The notes beneath the pieces are model-generated. The model did not search any database. It was not told the DNA's origin and saw only the letters and a list, made by a program, of their open reading frames with translations. Source: Sindora glabra (Eukaryota; Streptophyta; Magnoliopsida; Fabales; Fabaceae). Taken from it: DNA of 64,000 nucleotides. This document shows, one piece after another, positions 48,937 to 60,370 of the stretch. The stretch lies in the NCBI GenBank assembly GCA_020226215.1, contig CM035235.1, forward strand, positions 5,407,151 to 5,471,150, read 5' to 3'. Each line of letters starts with the position of its first letter. Position 1 is the stretch's first letter. The translations under genes and the position numbers were made by a program.

Positions 48937-49217
48937 TAAAGGTGTCAAATGGCTCACCACTTGCAGACCAATTTGTACTTGTTACGGGGTTTGGACTTAA
49001 AAAATTTGAGCTCATTTTGGATGAAGGTAATACAGATAGGTTCGTACTTGCCAGTCTATAGACTCGTGGTTAAAGTTCATAGACTGGTATGTACTCATTA
49101 TGAGTTTTAACGAGTTTAAACCCTTTAAAATTGGATCCATTTTGAACTCAAGTAATATGAACTGGCCTATCATTAACTGGTCTATATCAATATAGACCAA
49201 CTCATTTGATAGGCCTA
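48937..49217. mobile_element. hAT-type MITE, 281 bases, with perfect 8-base TSD
   Basis: The left end TAAAGGTGTCAAATG and the reverse complement of the right end, TAGGCCTATCAAATG, form a terminal inverted repeat. GATAATAT occurs immediately outside both ends (48929-48936 and 49218-49225). An 8-base duplication and TA(G)GGGTGTCAAATG-like ends are hallmarks of hAT elements. The interior repeats GACTGGTA/ACTCGTGG-like words and does not code; the minus-strand frame at 49012-49311 lies across it and is not a gene. Confidence 0.85.
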
Positions 49218-49392
49218 GATAATATAATAATTTTATTCTTAATGCATATGATATGGCATAATGCTTAGAATTCTCATGTCCCATTTTCATATAAACAATC
49301 AAATTTATCATATTTTATCTTATATTGATGTTTAAGAACATTGCATGCTTCTTTGAATCCTTGTATAACATTTTAATACAATATATACTAGG

Positions 49393-49590
49393 TATAGTTG
49401 ACCATATAATCGATTGTCAAGGTCTTAAGACAATTTTAGAGCTTCATAGTCAACTATATAGTTAATTATAAGGTTCTAAAGAGCATCTTGAAGGTCTATA
49501 GTTGACTATTAATCTCTAAAGAGTAGCTTATGGCCACATAGTCAACTATGCTTTCCCATATTTCATATTCTAAGGCATAGTTAACTATCA
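49393..49590. promoter_or_regulatory. Cluster of five ATAGTTGACTAT-type palindromes
   Basis: Copies near 49393 (TATAGTTGACCATA), 49446 (CATAGTCAACTAT), 49498 (TATAGTTGACTAT), 49538 (CATAGTCAACTAT) and 49575 (CATAGTTAACTAT), spaced by 38-53 bases. Four contain TTGAC, the core of the plant W-box bound by WRKY factors. Whether it is functional is inference; it lies in LTR-like sequence. Confidence 0.5.
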
Positions 49591-50250
49591 CCTAGGAATT
49601 TATAGATTTCGTTGAAAAGTGCACTGTTAATCTAAAAGTTTAAGCATTTCATTGTAATTATTATTCAACCAAATTGCAAGCAATCATAAACACAACTTTA
49701 CGTCACTTCATTAATAACAATCTCATCATTTAACTTAATCTATTTCACCAATCAACACTTTAATTAGGTATACATACTTATCATCAAAGAAATACTACTT
49801 CCATGACTCAAAAGTAAAATTTCTTGAAATCAATTAATTAAAGTTAAAGTATCCACTCATCTTGTATGGAAGATGATACTAAGTGATGGATTGAATGCCT
49901 TTTAACCCTAATCTCACCTAAAATCAAGGATTTATAAGGCAAGAGTTTTACTTCCTTTCTTAAATCAAAATAAATCCATTCTTTATTTAACCATGTGGAG
50001 ATAAAGAAGGGATCTAATAAAGATGATATTCTTATTTTAATTAGTTGAAGAATTTGAAGAAGAATTAATGTACCTTTGCTTGATTTTATGATAGGAAAAT
50101 GAAGCAAGAGGAGAGGATAAAAGGTTGAGGGAGTTTGGGATAAGGGTTTGAAAGAATTTGATAAAATAAGAGGGATAATATTCATAAAATAAGGAATAAT
50201 TATAAATGAGCATATAATTTGGTTTTGATGATGATATATTGAAATGCATA

Positions 50251-50819
50251 ATTTACTAAATGCAAAGATGATATATTAATGTTCAAAAGTGTATTAGGTA
50301 GAATGTTTTATTGGTTTAGTTTGAAAACTGCATAGATCACTCTTTGCTTTGTTGAATTCTTAGTCAAATATGTTTTCTAGCTATTTTCACATGTTTATTT
50401 GCTTTGTTTGAAAAGGAATTGATATGATTTAAAAAGTTACTTACTATATTGGTGAAATATTACTCTTTTATGGATAAAAATAACAAAAACTTTAATTATT
50501 TCTAGGTTTCTCTTTGCTTTTTGGTTGTATTATTTTTCCAAAATTTGAATTTTCTACAAATTACTCTTTTCACTGTCAAATCATTATTAAGTCAGCAAGT
50601 GTACTTTTACATATGATCAATTTGGAAAGAACAAGCAGATTATATTTTTGAAATTGCATAATGAAAGTGATCTTTAAGGACACTAAAAAAAAGACCAAGC
50701 ATTGTCATTAATATATTTAACTTTGATAGTGACACATCAATCACATTTTGAAAAAGCAAGAAAAGAAAGCCTTGAGGATGACATTGGCCCTTAGGAATTA
50801 TGCAATCACCAATGGCAAG
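50251..50819. other. Stretch left of the solo LTR, possibly part of a host LTR
   Basis: No gene. The opening TTGGTTTTGATGATGATATATTG (about 50219) is typical of some copia LTRs, and the sequence right of the solo LTR (55655-56130) also looks LTR-like. The solo LTR may therefore have inserted into an older LTR. Confidence 0.3.
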
Positions 50820-50824
50820 GTTTT

Positions 50825-53800
50825 TGTTACACCCTTCTTAAATTATGGTAAATTTGAAATTATTTTATAAGAAAGAATACTTGAGGTAATCGGTAAATTC
50901 GATAGAGTTAGGAATCTTATGTATGAAATATGGAAAAAAATAGAGTTAATAAAAATTTAGAATGTGAAAATATGAATTGGGTGAAATTTTAATGAGGAAA
51001 AATTTATTATAATCACAAAGTCTAAAGTTGTACACTGATATAAGTGAGTATATGAGTATAGAAAAGGTTTAGAAGTACTTTTAGATTGAAATCTCTAATG
51101 GTTGGCTAATCTTTTATGAATTTGTGCCCCTAATGGGATTGAATCTGCCTTAAAAATGCCCTTGAGGCCTTATTATCCCTCATTTTAGCCCCAAGCCCAA
51201 TTTCCTTTATTCTTCTTCATCTCTTTAGTTCTTTCATCTCTCTTAACTTTCTCTCTACATAATGTCTTCAATTAAGTAATGATATTTCAAATCTTCTTGA
51301 TTTCTTTATTTAATCAAGGTAAGAACATTCCTTTCACCAAGAATCTCTCATATTTCTTCTTAGTTAATAAAGAATTTAGGATTTATTAGATTTTGTTGAA
51401 TATTCTAAGCCTTAACTCTAAAATCCATGCACTTTGACATGATTAATTTGAAAGATCTTTAAATTAACCTTCTAGCATCCTCTTTCATATTAGGTGAATA
51501 GATAATCTAATTAAATCTATGAATTTTGTGGTTATATAATGATATTAAGGAGATATGGGTTGTTATATGATTTTACTTGAATCTAGTTTATTTTGATGTG
51601 GTGAAAGTAATAAATGATGGAAAAAGTTAATATGATATGTTAAATATGTATATTAATGATTATATTAAGGTTTAGTGTGCAATATATGTATTTATGAGGT
51701 ATTTAAAAGCGGATAAATAATGAATTTTTCATAGAAAACTAAGATTTTCATATATAAATCAATTCTAGGGATCTAAAGGTGAAACTGAATTCAAAATTAA
51801 GTGGCCAATCGATTCTGATGATCCAGAGGCAAAAATTAGGTAGGTAAATCGATTCATCAATTGTAGAATTTTATGCTAACTTTAAAGGTGTATAACTCCT
51901 TCATCTTATGTCCATTTTAAACAAACTACTTGTAGTTTTAAAGATAATTGAATTTACTTTTAAATAGAATTAGTTTCAAATCAAAATCTTATATATATAT
52001 ATTTTAAGATGTCATCAAAATAGTAGATAGAGTTTAGAAACTCAAGATTTTAAAAAATGAACTTTTTATGTCTATTTTCAAAAAGGTATAAAACTTTCAA
52101 ATCATGATGGATTTAGGTAAGTGAGTATCCTATGAAAAACTAATTAAATCTACTTTCACATGAAATAAGTTTTACAAATAATCTATTCATGATTTTTGAA
52201 TCATTCATAAGACATCATTCAAAGGTCACAATTATGGTGACCCTATAATCAACCATACCCATCCTATTTTGTATTTTTATGATTTATAAGGGTCTAACAT
52301 GGAGTGTTTGATCTCTAACATCAAATATAAGTAGTTTATGATGTTTATATGATAAGAACATAACAGGATGATCACGAAATGAGTAATATTAATATTTATA
52401 AATTGTTCTTGTGAATTGTGAAGTAGGAAAAAGAGAAAAGAGATGAAAGTGGAATGCTTTAGGATCCTTGGAGAAAATAAACATTCCCAAGTGAGTGTAT
52501 ATCTATCTTAGGAACCTTTCTACTTAATTTCACTGTGCTTTATTTGTTCTATATACTAGGAGAATATATTATAAGATCAAAGGAGTAAATATGTGTAGAT
52601 GTATATCTCAATATGGATGAGTATGAAAAACTTAGGATCTTGGTTACTTCCTATTATGATAAAGATTATGGTGTGTAATGGTGCTTTAAAATCACTATTT
52701 ATTTCTTGTTAATTACTTTTGATTGACCTTTTATAAATAATGCGATGATAGCATTGTATAGGTTATTCCTTCATTATAAAGAATGTATACTTTAATAGAG
52801 ATTGTGATTATGATTATGCTTAGATTATGACGATACATGAGAAATTTAGAACTACCGTTCAATAATTAGGTGTGTTGGTATCCAAATATAAATGTGTTTG
52901 AAGTTATGGTATTGTGAATTAGGATGATTATGATAATAAATTGATTACCTCATATTGTGGCTAATTTGAGATTGAGACACTATGAGAAATGAAACTTATG
53001 TGATATATATATGGTAATATGATTCAGTTCGTGCTACTACTATACGAATGGTACCAATATGATAAAAATGGCTTAGAGCCAAATATGAAAATTGTGACCA
53101 AATGACTTTATTAAGGTATAGATAAAAATATTATGAACTAAATGTATAACTTTGTAAACTAATGTGAATAAAAGGTATTATTAGCATAAAGTTCTAATAA
53201 TTCAATTGTCTTACATTAGATTAAAAAGAGAAAATCCTATTTTATTATCATATTCTTTTTTTTTCCAATATAGTATTATTAGATTAAATCAGTATCTTAA
53301 AAACCTAATGTTTTCAGTGCTTAATGTTAATTCAGGCAAATACTTAATATTTGATTAATTGTATTATTTGATTTCTTTAAAATAGTGTTTAAATTATTTA
53401 GAACTAAGTGTCTAGTTTTATAATATAATATGATGTAAATTTTCTTAAATTATAAAACTTTAATATTTTGATTATTCTACACTTGATTCAAAAATTTCTC
53501 GGATAACCAACGACTGTTAGTTCGAGTAGTAAGGAGCTCGGCACCCTTTAAGTAAGGTCTCAGGTTCGAACCTTGTGAATGGAGCAGATAGCGTTGGGAG
53601 AGCTTGCCCCCATATTAGGTCTGACCTGACTTGAATCCGGATTAGTCAGCAGCTCAATGAGGCCTACTGAATATCGGGTAGCTAGACCAAAAAAAATTTT
53701 TCTTGTTTATGAAAATTATCTTTAATTTCTTTATAATAATTTTCTTTAAAGATATAAGAGAATGATATTATAAGATAGTAGAGTGATATGAATAAAGTTT

Positions 53801-55654
53801 GATTAAGAGCCATGCATTTTAATATTTTATTCATATAAGCTCAATTCCACATAAATTATTATGTAAAGACAAAATTTGGTTTTAAAGTTAACATTGGAGA
53901 CATATAAAAGGCCGATGACCTATAATGATTTATTATGTTATGATTTGAACTTAGAATTAGAATATTCGGAGATAAGATAAGTAATGCTCTTACATTTATA
54001 ATTTATCATTATAAATAATGAAAAAAGGAAAGGAGTAAAAGTAATCGTAGATGTCTTGGAATGTCTAAATGTAACTAGACATCATTAGGTGAGTGTATAT
54101 CCTACCTTAAATTAAAGTCTTAATAATAATTTATTTAAATGTTATAATTAGTAATTCTTTTTATAAATGGTATTAATCATGCCCTTAGCCATTTGTGAAT
54201 TCTTAACAATATAATTGCAAATTGTAATATACTACAAAATTAATCTTGTGGTCATGTATGAATAACTTGAAAATAATATACGGGATGAGTCAACAATTAT
54301 CTACTTGAAAGAATGTTGTTTGAATAAGCTTGTGAAGCATGGTGATGATGTAATCAAGTGTTGAATAATTATAATTGAACTGCAATGGTAAATGATATTT
54401 ATATTTCGTTTAAAACTACACTATTACTTCTATGTTGAAAACTGTAGTATGATCTATATTGGAATGTAAATAAGTGTTATAGCTATGCGAGAGGGCATGG
54501 TGGTGCTGCTATTTATATATTGTGATATGTGTTTTGAGTTGCCCTATGATGATGAATAACTAATTTGTATTGAAACTATGATTGATAGAGTTGAGTTCTA
54601 TTATGCATATTATAATGTGAAATATGCCATGAATGGCATTTGAAATGAGACACATGATGAGGCAATTATGTAAAAGCTAAATAGGAAATTCCTAGCAATA
54701 AATTATGGAGGGTATAAGACAAACCCTAAAAGATTAAGGATAGAGAGCTTGTGAAAGGTATAAGGTTGACATGGGAGATAAAAAGTGGATATATATTGAT
54801 TATGAATGGTTATGTAATGTGATGCAATATTGAAAATCTATTTGTGATTGAATATTACGACTTGATATGATTATAAAGACTTGACATGATTGTGATGATT
54901 CAATTATAATTAAACTTTCATGACTAATTGTAAATGTGATAACCACTCGAAATGGGTGCGTGCGATATGATGATAATACTATGTATCAATGAATAGTTGA
55001 GATTATTGTAATTTATAATATAAATATAAAATCTAAGTTGTATGCAGATGAATATTCAATCCGAGACTTGATCTTGTATATCTTAGAAACTCAAGGAGTT
55101 TGGATTGCAATTACTTTAATAAATATCTAATTAACATACGACTATTTAATATAATTCAATTTAGATTTAGAAAGGATAGATATATGTTTACTGAGTTCTT
55201 CTAACTCATTCCATTCTATTTTCAATGTTTTTAGATTAAGTTAAAAAGGTTTGAGTTTTCCTGCATTTATAAAGAATCAAAGACGACTGGTTGAAGGATT
55301 CTAACAATTAGAATAGGATTGGGTTATACATACAGAGATTAGGTTGATTCAACACTTAATATGTTGAATTATTTATCTACACATACATATTGAAATTATG
55401 TAGTATTTTGTATGTTTATAATGCAATCGTATCTATACAAGATACATGTTTTATGAATTAGGGCATGTGGCTCTTGGAAAATATTTAAAAATAGGGGAAA
55501 CTTTGTTTATTTTCTCATAAGAATTTGAAATGGATGTGAATTATACAGAAATAATAAGATTTCTGTTGAGTAGACTTGTGGTAAATAATGTTAAGACTAG
55601 TAGAAATCAAATAATAGGATCCATGCTACTCATGACTAAATTTGCGTCATGATA
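50825..55654 (+). mobile_element. Solo LTR of a large-LTR gypsy element, 4.8 kb
   Basis: It starts TGTTACACCC and ends GCGTCATGATA. These read as decayed forms of TGTCACGACCC and GGGTCGTGACA, the mirrored ends I recall for plant gypsy elements with very long LTRs. The flanks are GTTTT (50820-50824) and GTTTC (55655-55659), a 5-base duplication with one transition. No gag, pol or PBS lies within, so this is one LTR left after recombination between the original two. Internally, GGTGAGTGTATATC recurs at 52490 and 54091 after related purine-rich leaders, indicating internal repeats. A SINE (53501-53693) is inserted. The strand is inferred from the promoter-like and leader-like order. Confidence 0.65.
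53501..53693 (+). mobile_element. tRNA-derived SINE
   Basis: A B box GGTTCGAACC lies at 53563-53572 and an A-box-like TTAGTTCGAGTAGTAAGG at 53517-53534, in the spacing of a tRNA-type Pol III promoter. A GC-richer body follows (TTGGGAGAGCTTGCCCCC, CTGACCTGACTTGAATCC, ACTGAATATCGGGTAGC) and ends in an A run. AAAAATTTCT (53490-53499) before and AAAAATTTTTCT after it look like the target duplication. It moves with the help of a LINE (family knowledge). The insertion is younger than the solo LTR that contains it. Confidence 0.8.
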
Positions 55655-56210
55655 GTTTCCATCCTCCATTATGAATAGAAGAGCCCACCTCACTAGTAAG
55701 ACATACAAGCATCTTCTCTTCTCTATAGAATTCTTTTTATCTTTTGTAATCTTCTTACTTAATTTTAAACTTATAAATTTACACTATTAAAGTATATAAA
55801 TCTTTGTAGTTTCTTCAAGAGATAAAACCTTGCCTTCTAAAGATTCACTAAATAGAGTGGAATGTGAGAGAAATACTTCTAAAGATTCACTAAATAGAGT
55901 GGAATGTGAGAGAAATACTTACAGATATATTGTAGCTAGCTTTTGAGAAGAAAATCATTAAGTGTTAAGGCAGTATTATTCGAGTCCTTGAAAGATCAAG
56001 TAAAAAAGTATACTTAGATTTTGTAAAGAAAAAAGTGCTAATGAATAACTACTAAGATTAATATCGATCTTGGGAAAGTAAAAGAGACATAAAGGAATGA
56101 TTCTTCCTCGTGACAATGGAACCAGTTTACATTATTGCTATTTTTTCTTTCCTTTACTCTTTTGTCTATTTTTATTGCTTTATTATTACTCATTATTCAT
56201 TTAGGGGCCG
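55655..56210. other. Stretch right of the solo LTR
   Basis: No gene. It contains AGAAGAGCCCACCTCAC and a 42-base tandem duplication (55835-55918). Sequence such as TATAAATCTTTGTAGTTTCTTCAAG resembles the end region of a copia LTR, but without a confirmed partner. Confidence 0.35.
55835..55918. repeat. Perfect tandem duplication, 2 x 42 bases
   Basis: 55835-55876 and 55877-55918 are identical; both begin TTCTAAAGATTCACTAAATA. Perfect identity suggests a recent event. Confidence 0.97.
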
Positions 56211-56213
56211 TTT

Positions 56214-57749
56214 GATTCAAACTGAGGAAAGGGAATAGAATCAGGAAAAGAAATTAGGAGGAAAGGAAAGGAATGATTTCGGATTATCCAATCTATTTAG
56301 TTCAAACAGGAAAAGAAATCAAATATTTTTAATTCACTTTATTAATAATTATTATACTAAAAAATAATTTATTTATAATTATTATTAAAATAAATATTAT
56401 CTTATTAATTTTATTTTATTACTAATATTATAACTTTTATTATTATTTAATATTAATTATTAATATCTTATTAATATTATTTTTATTATTACTCTTATTA
56501 TTTTGACTATTATTAATATCTTAATAATAATTAATATTATCATAATAATGTTAATAATTATTATTTATTAATATTATTAATTATTAATAATTTAAAATTT
56601 TTATAATATTAAAAATTATAATTATTAAAAATATTATAATATTATTAATATAATTAAATAATATTATAATATTTATTTAGTATTTAATAATATTATTTAT
56701 TTATTTATTAAATATTAATAATATTATTAATAAATAATAATAATTAATTATTTAATTATTAATTATTAATAATTTAATATTTTTATAATATTAAAAATTA
56801 TAATTATTAAAAATATTATAATATTATTAATATAATTAAATAATATTATAATATTTATTATTTATTTAGTATTATTTATTTAGTACTTAATAATATTATT
56901 TATTTATTAAATAAATATTAATAATATTATTAATATATAATAATTATTATTTATTTAATTATTATTTTTAATAATATAAATTTTATTAACTTAAAAATAT
57001 TATAATAGTGTTAATATAATTAAATAATATTATAATAATAACTATTTATTTAATATTTAATAAAAAATATTTATTTATTAAATAAATATTATTAATATTA
57101 TTAATATATAATAATGATTTATTTATTTATTTATTATTTATCATAATTATAATTTATTAATAATATTAATTTTTAATAAATTAAAAATATTATAATATTA
57201 TTAATATAACTAAATAATATTATAAAATTTATTATTTATTTAATATTTAATAAAATTATTTATTTATTAAATAAATAATAATAATATTATTAATATATTA
57301 TAATTATTTATTTATTATTTATTATAATTATAATTATTATTTATGGTAATAATTATCATTATAAATAATAAATCATTATTATTTATTATTATTATTTATC
57401 ATAATTTTTTTATTTATTTGTTATTTATTATTATTTTATTAATATTATTAGTTATTAATATTAATAATATTATAATATTAAAAATAACAAGTATTAAAAT
57501 ATTATAATATTATTAATATAATCAAACAATATTATAATAATTATTTAATATTATTATTAAGAGAAAATAAGGAAAGGGAATGGGATTCTTTAAGGAGTTA
57601 GGAGGAATTACCATTCTCTTAAATGAGATAATCCCATTAAAGGAAAAGGGAGAAAGGGAATGAATTTTTTCTAAATCAAACAAAAACGAAGGAAATAAAA
57701 CCTTGCAATTCCCTTTCCCTTTTCTGAATACCCTTAACTAAACGGCCCC
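56214..57749. mobile_element. PIF/Harbinger-type element, 1536 bases, TSD TTA
   Basis: The ends are GGGGCCGTTTGATTCAAA and the reverse complement of AACTAAACGGCCCC, giving ten perfect terminal bases and further imperfect matching (GGAAAGGGAAT in both subterminal regions). TTA lies directly outside both ends (56211-56213, 57750-57752), the target choice of PIF/Harbinger (Tourist-like) elements. About 120 bases at the left and 190 at the right are of mixed composition; the interior (about 56335-57555) is nearly pure A/T tandem repeat and cannot code. Confidence 0.85.
56560..57555. repeat. A/T minisatellite inside the PIF/Harbinger element
   Basis: The block TTAATATAATTAAATAATAT starts at 56645, 56827 and 57011, with close variants at 57201 and 57513, giving spacings of 182, 184, 190 and 312 bases. 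Between the blocks TTATTTATTTAATATTTAATA and TTATTAATAATTTAAAATTT repeat. G and C are almost absent. Confidence 0.8.
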
Positions 57750-57752
57750 TTA

Positions 57753-59489
57753 ATCTTTTATATATTTAGTCTTGTTGCTTTTTGAAATCACAAAAAAAGT
57801 AAGCTTAAAAAGAAAGTGATTTTTTTAAATAATTTGCTTAAATTTTTTAACACCAATTTATCTCTGTTCTTAGTGTATTTTTGTCTTATCAATAGTTCCT
57901 AGGGATATTTTTGAAAATATATTTTAAATTTCTTCCATCCTTATATACTTGTTTATAATAAATACCAAGTAGTAGAGTAAATTTTTAAAACCCAATTTAA
58001 GGGATATAAAAAATTCAAAACTTAATTTTATATCTTATTTTAATTACATGTAATATTTTTTGAATTCTATATTTATGTTTCTATGAAAATTACTTAATTT
58101 GATGAATTTAGGGAACATACAAATAAGCCCCTCTAAAGTATGCCTTAATATCACAAAACCTCCTAAAATTTCCAAAGCTACAAATAGCCTCCTGAAGTTC
58201 AATTTTTAAAAAACAAGAAAATGGCATGTAACTCACTCATAATTCTTTCTATCTATTTGCAACATGAATTAATCCATATCTTAATAAGATTTCTTCCTAA
58301 TTAAATTATTAATAACATAATTAATTCTATGATGCATTTATAATATAACTAGAAATAAGTATTTTGAATAATATTTATATTGAAAATTTGACCAAACTAC
58401 ATTTAGGAAGTTAAATATGTATTTTTTAATTTTATCCATTACTTTTTTAATTTTTCTTATATTAAAAAATAATTAAAATATTTATAAGTGAATCATCTCT
58501 ATCTTTCTTTTTACTGTCTTTAATTGAAATTTTAATATTTTTATTTTTTAAAACTTTAAAAATTATTTATAAATTTTAAAAAGTTTATGTGATAATGAAC
58601 TAGCTTTTAGAGGGCATAGTTGTATTTTTCCCGTGAATTTAATATGGGAGGGAATCTGTAATTCAGGTACAATTGCATGATTGAAAAAATTTGGGAGAAC
58701 GTGACGTGAGGACTAAGAACAGTCTGGAATCTTGGTCTTTATCCATATTTTCCTTATCATGGTCATTGTTAAGAGTATTTAGATTTTTTTTCAATTTTAT
58801 TTTATTGTGAGATAATATAAAAATTTTGTGAGTTTTATTATACCTAAAAAATTTAAAATTTATTACATATAAAAATTTTATATCTGTCATTCCTTCCCAA
58901 TGAAAGAAGATAATAAAAGGGAAAATGAAAATTTTCAGACGCTTACAAGTACCACCCGCTTCGGCAGAGAGACCATAATATACGATAATGAATAGCGTGA
59001 ATTTTATGTATTTTGTGAAATTTATTTTATTTTATTTGTTAATATTTTTCATTAATCTTATATCTACAAAATATTAATTTATTTAATTTAATTTTTAAAG
59101 AGATGAAATTGATTAAATTAACTTTCATATAAATATTGATAAAAAAGATGAAAATTGAAAAATTATTATTTTATAAGAATAAAATTATTATAAAATATTT
59201 TATAAAATACAAAAATAAAAAATAAAAAATGAATTTTAAATGAAGAAGACAGGAGACTCACTCAAATATAATAACAAGGACGCTATAAAAGTGAAAGCTG
59301 CTGTACATATATAGATAAAAAGAAAGAAGCATCATATCATATGCCCGTGGAATATTATACAACTTGAATATTATACAACTTGCAGGTGCTTGTCAACTTT
59401 ATCTGAAAACTCAACGTGGACTCCAATCATTTATTATGATTTTCTCTGACACTTAATGTATATATCGGTGGCAAACAAAATATAAGAGT
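57753..59489. other. Intergenic stretch
   Basis: No gene is supported. 58115-58210 contains AAGCCCCTCTAAAGTATGCC and CAAATAGCCTCCTGAAGTTC, words I associate with a common plant repeat (from memory), perhaps ending near 58620 (TTTTAGAGGGCATAG). The 75-codon minus-strand frame at 58663-58890 has no recognisable feature. Confidence 0.4.
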
Positions 59490-59662
59490 ATGTTTGAAAC
59501 TGTTTTTAAAAATAATTCTTATTTTTAAAAATAAAAAAAATAAAAAAATTTATTATTATAATTCAAGATTATTTTCAAAATAATTTATCAAATATTTTCT
59601 TTTTTTCATTATTTTTAAAAATTATTTTAAAAATAAAAAATAGAAAACATAAACAAACAGAA
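59490..59662. mobile_element. Small MITE with TGTTTG termini
   Basis: The left TGTTTGAAACTGTTTTTAAA and the reverse complement of the right end (TGTTTGTTTATGTTTTCTAT) form an inverted repeat that continues through AAAAATAATTCTTATTTTTAAA / TTATTTTTAAAATAATTTTT. About 170 bases, non-coding. Confidence 0.55.
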
Positions 59663-59696
59663 CCTAATACTCCCACTTATTTTAATAGCGATCAAT

Positions 59697-59960
59697 TTTT
59701 ATTTGAATAAAAAATTATATTATTAATTTAATAATAATAAAATAATAAAAAGTATTATAATTAATTTGATATTAAAATTAACTACTTTTGTTAATGAAAA
59801 TATTTAAATTAATTTCATTCATTCATTCTTATTTTTATAATAAATATATTTATTAATGAAAATAATTTGTATTGGTGGCAAATTGGCTATAATATTTTTT
59901 ATTATTTTATTATTATTAAATTAATAACATAACTTTTTTATTTAAATAAAAAAATAAAAG
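59697..59960. repeat. Foldback with arms of about 70 bases
   Basis: The left arm (59700-59772) and right arm (59878-59955) match in reverse complement through TATTAATTTAATAATAATAA and AATAATAAAAAGTATTATAA at about 85-90% identity. The spacer is about 105 bases. It is probably a MITE. Confidence 0.75.
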
Positions 59961-59966
59961 TTGTTA

Positions 59967-59990
59967 ATATATATATATATATATATATAT
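59967..59990. repeat. (AT)12 microsatellite
   Basis: Twelve AT units between two foldback elements. Confidence 0.95.
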
Positions 59991-59994
59991 CAAG

Positions 59995-60370
59995 TAAAAG
60001 AAGTATTTTTATGTGAGATTAAAAGAAGTAAATTGTTACTATCAAATCTAATATCAAAGAGTGAGGATTAAAAGATAAAGTTGTATGATTTTTTTTAAGT
60101 GATCATTTAATTATTTTAAGTAGTCACGTAACCTTTATTAATATTTTAATTCTAACCTTTAATATAAGATTTAACATTCATTGTTCATTCCTCTTACCTT
60201 TTACATAGAAACACTTCTTTTGCTTAGTATATATATTAAATAATTATATAATCATTTTAAGTAGTTATATAACCTTCATTAATATTTTAATCTTATTTTT
60301 CAATATAAAATCTAATAATTACTATTCACTCTTTTAAGTTCTAACCTCTCAAACAAGAACACTTCTTGAT
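59995..60370. mobile_element. Foldback/tandem element with AAGAAGT termini
   Basis: The first 80 bases (TAAAAGAAGTATTTTTATGT, then TCAAATCTAATATCAAAGAG) are inverted relative to 60280-60365 (AATATAAAATCTAATAATTA, then AACAAGAACACTTCTT). The second half is a direct duplication of 60105-60237 (AT(C)ATTTTAAGTAGT, CGTAACCTT(T)ATTAATATTTTAAT). It directly abuts a TA microsatellite at 59967-59990. Confidence 0.6.

Larger units (their letters stand above)
48140..50250 (-). repeat. LTR-like debris interrupted by a hAT MITE
   Basis: The texture (strings of CATATC/TCATATT words at 48720-48900, a repeated GTTGACTAT motif at 49393-49590, minus-strand frames of 113 and 70 codons at 49844-50249 rich in Leu/Ser/Pro) is that of a long plant gypsy LTR read on the minus strand. 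I cannot find its ends. The small frames are not supported as genes. Confidence 0.35.

Noticed and set aside
49844..50185. 113-codon minus-strand frame, one of the longest open frames in the window
   Set aside because: It lies in LTR-like debris, is Leu/Ser/Pro-rich without any motif, and overlaps another frame. No splice or promoter evidence.
53515..53590. Possible tRNA gene (A box and B box present)
   Set aside because: No cloverleaf with acceptor and anticodon stems can be drawn. The following body, A-rich tail and flanking repeats fit a SINE.
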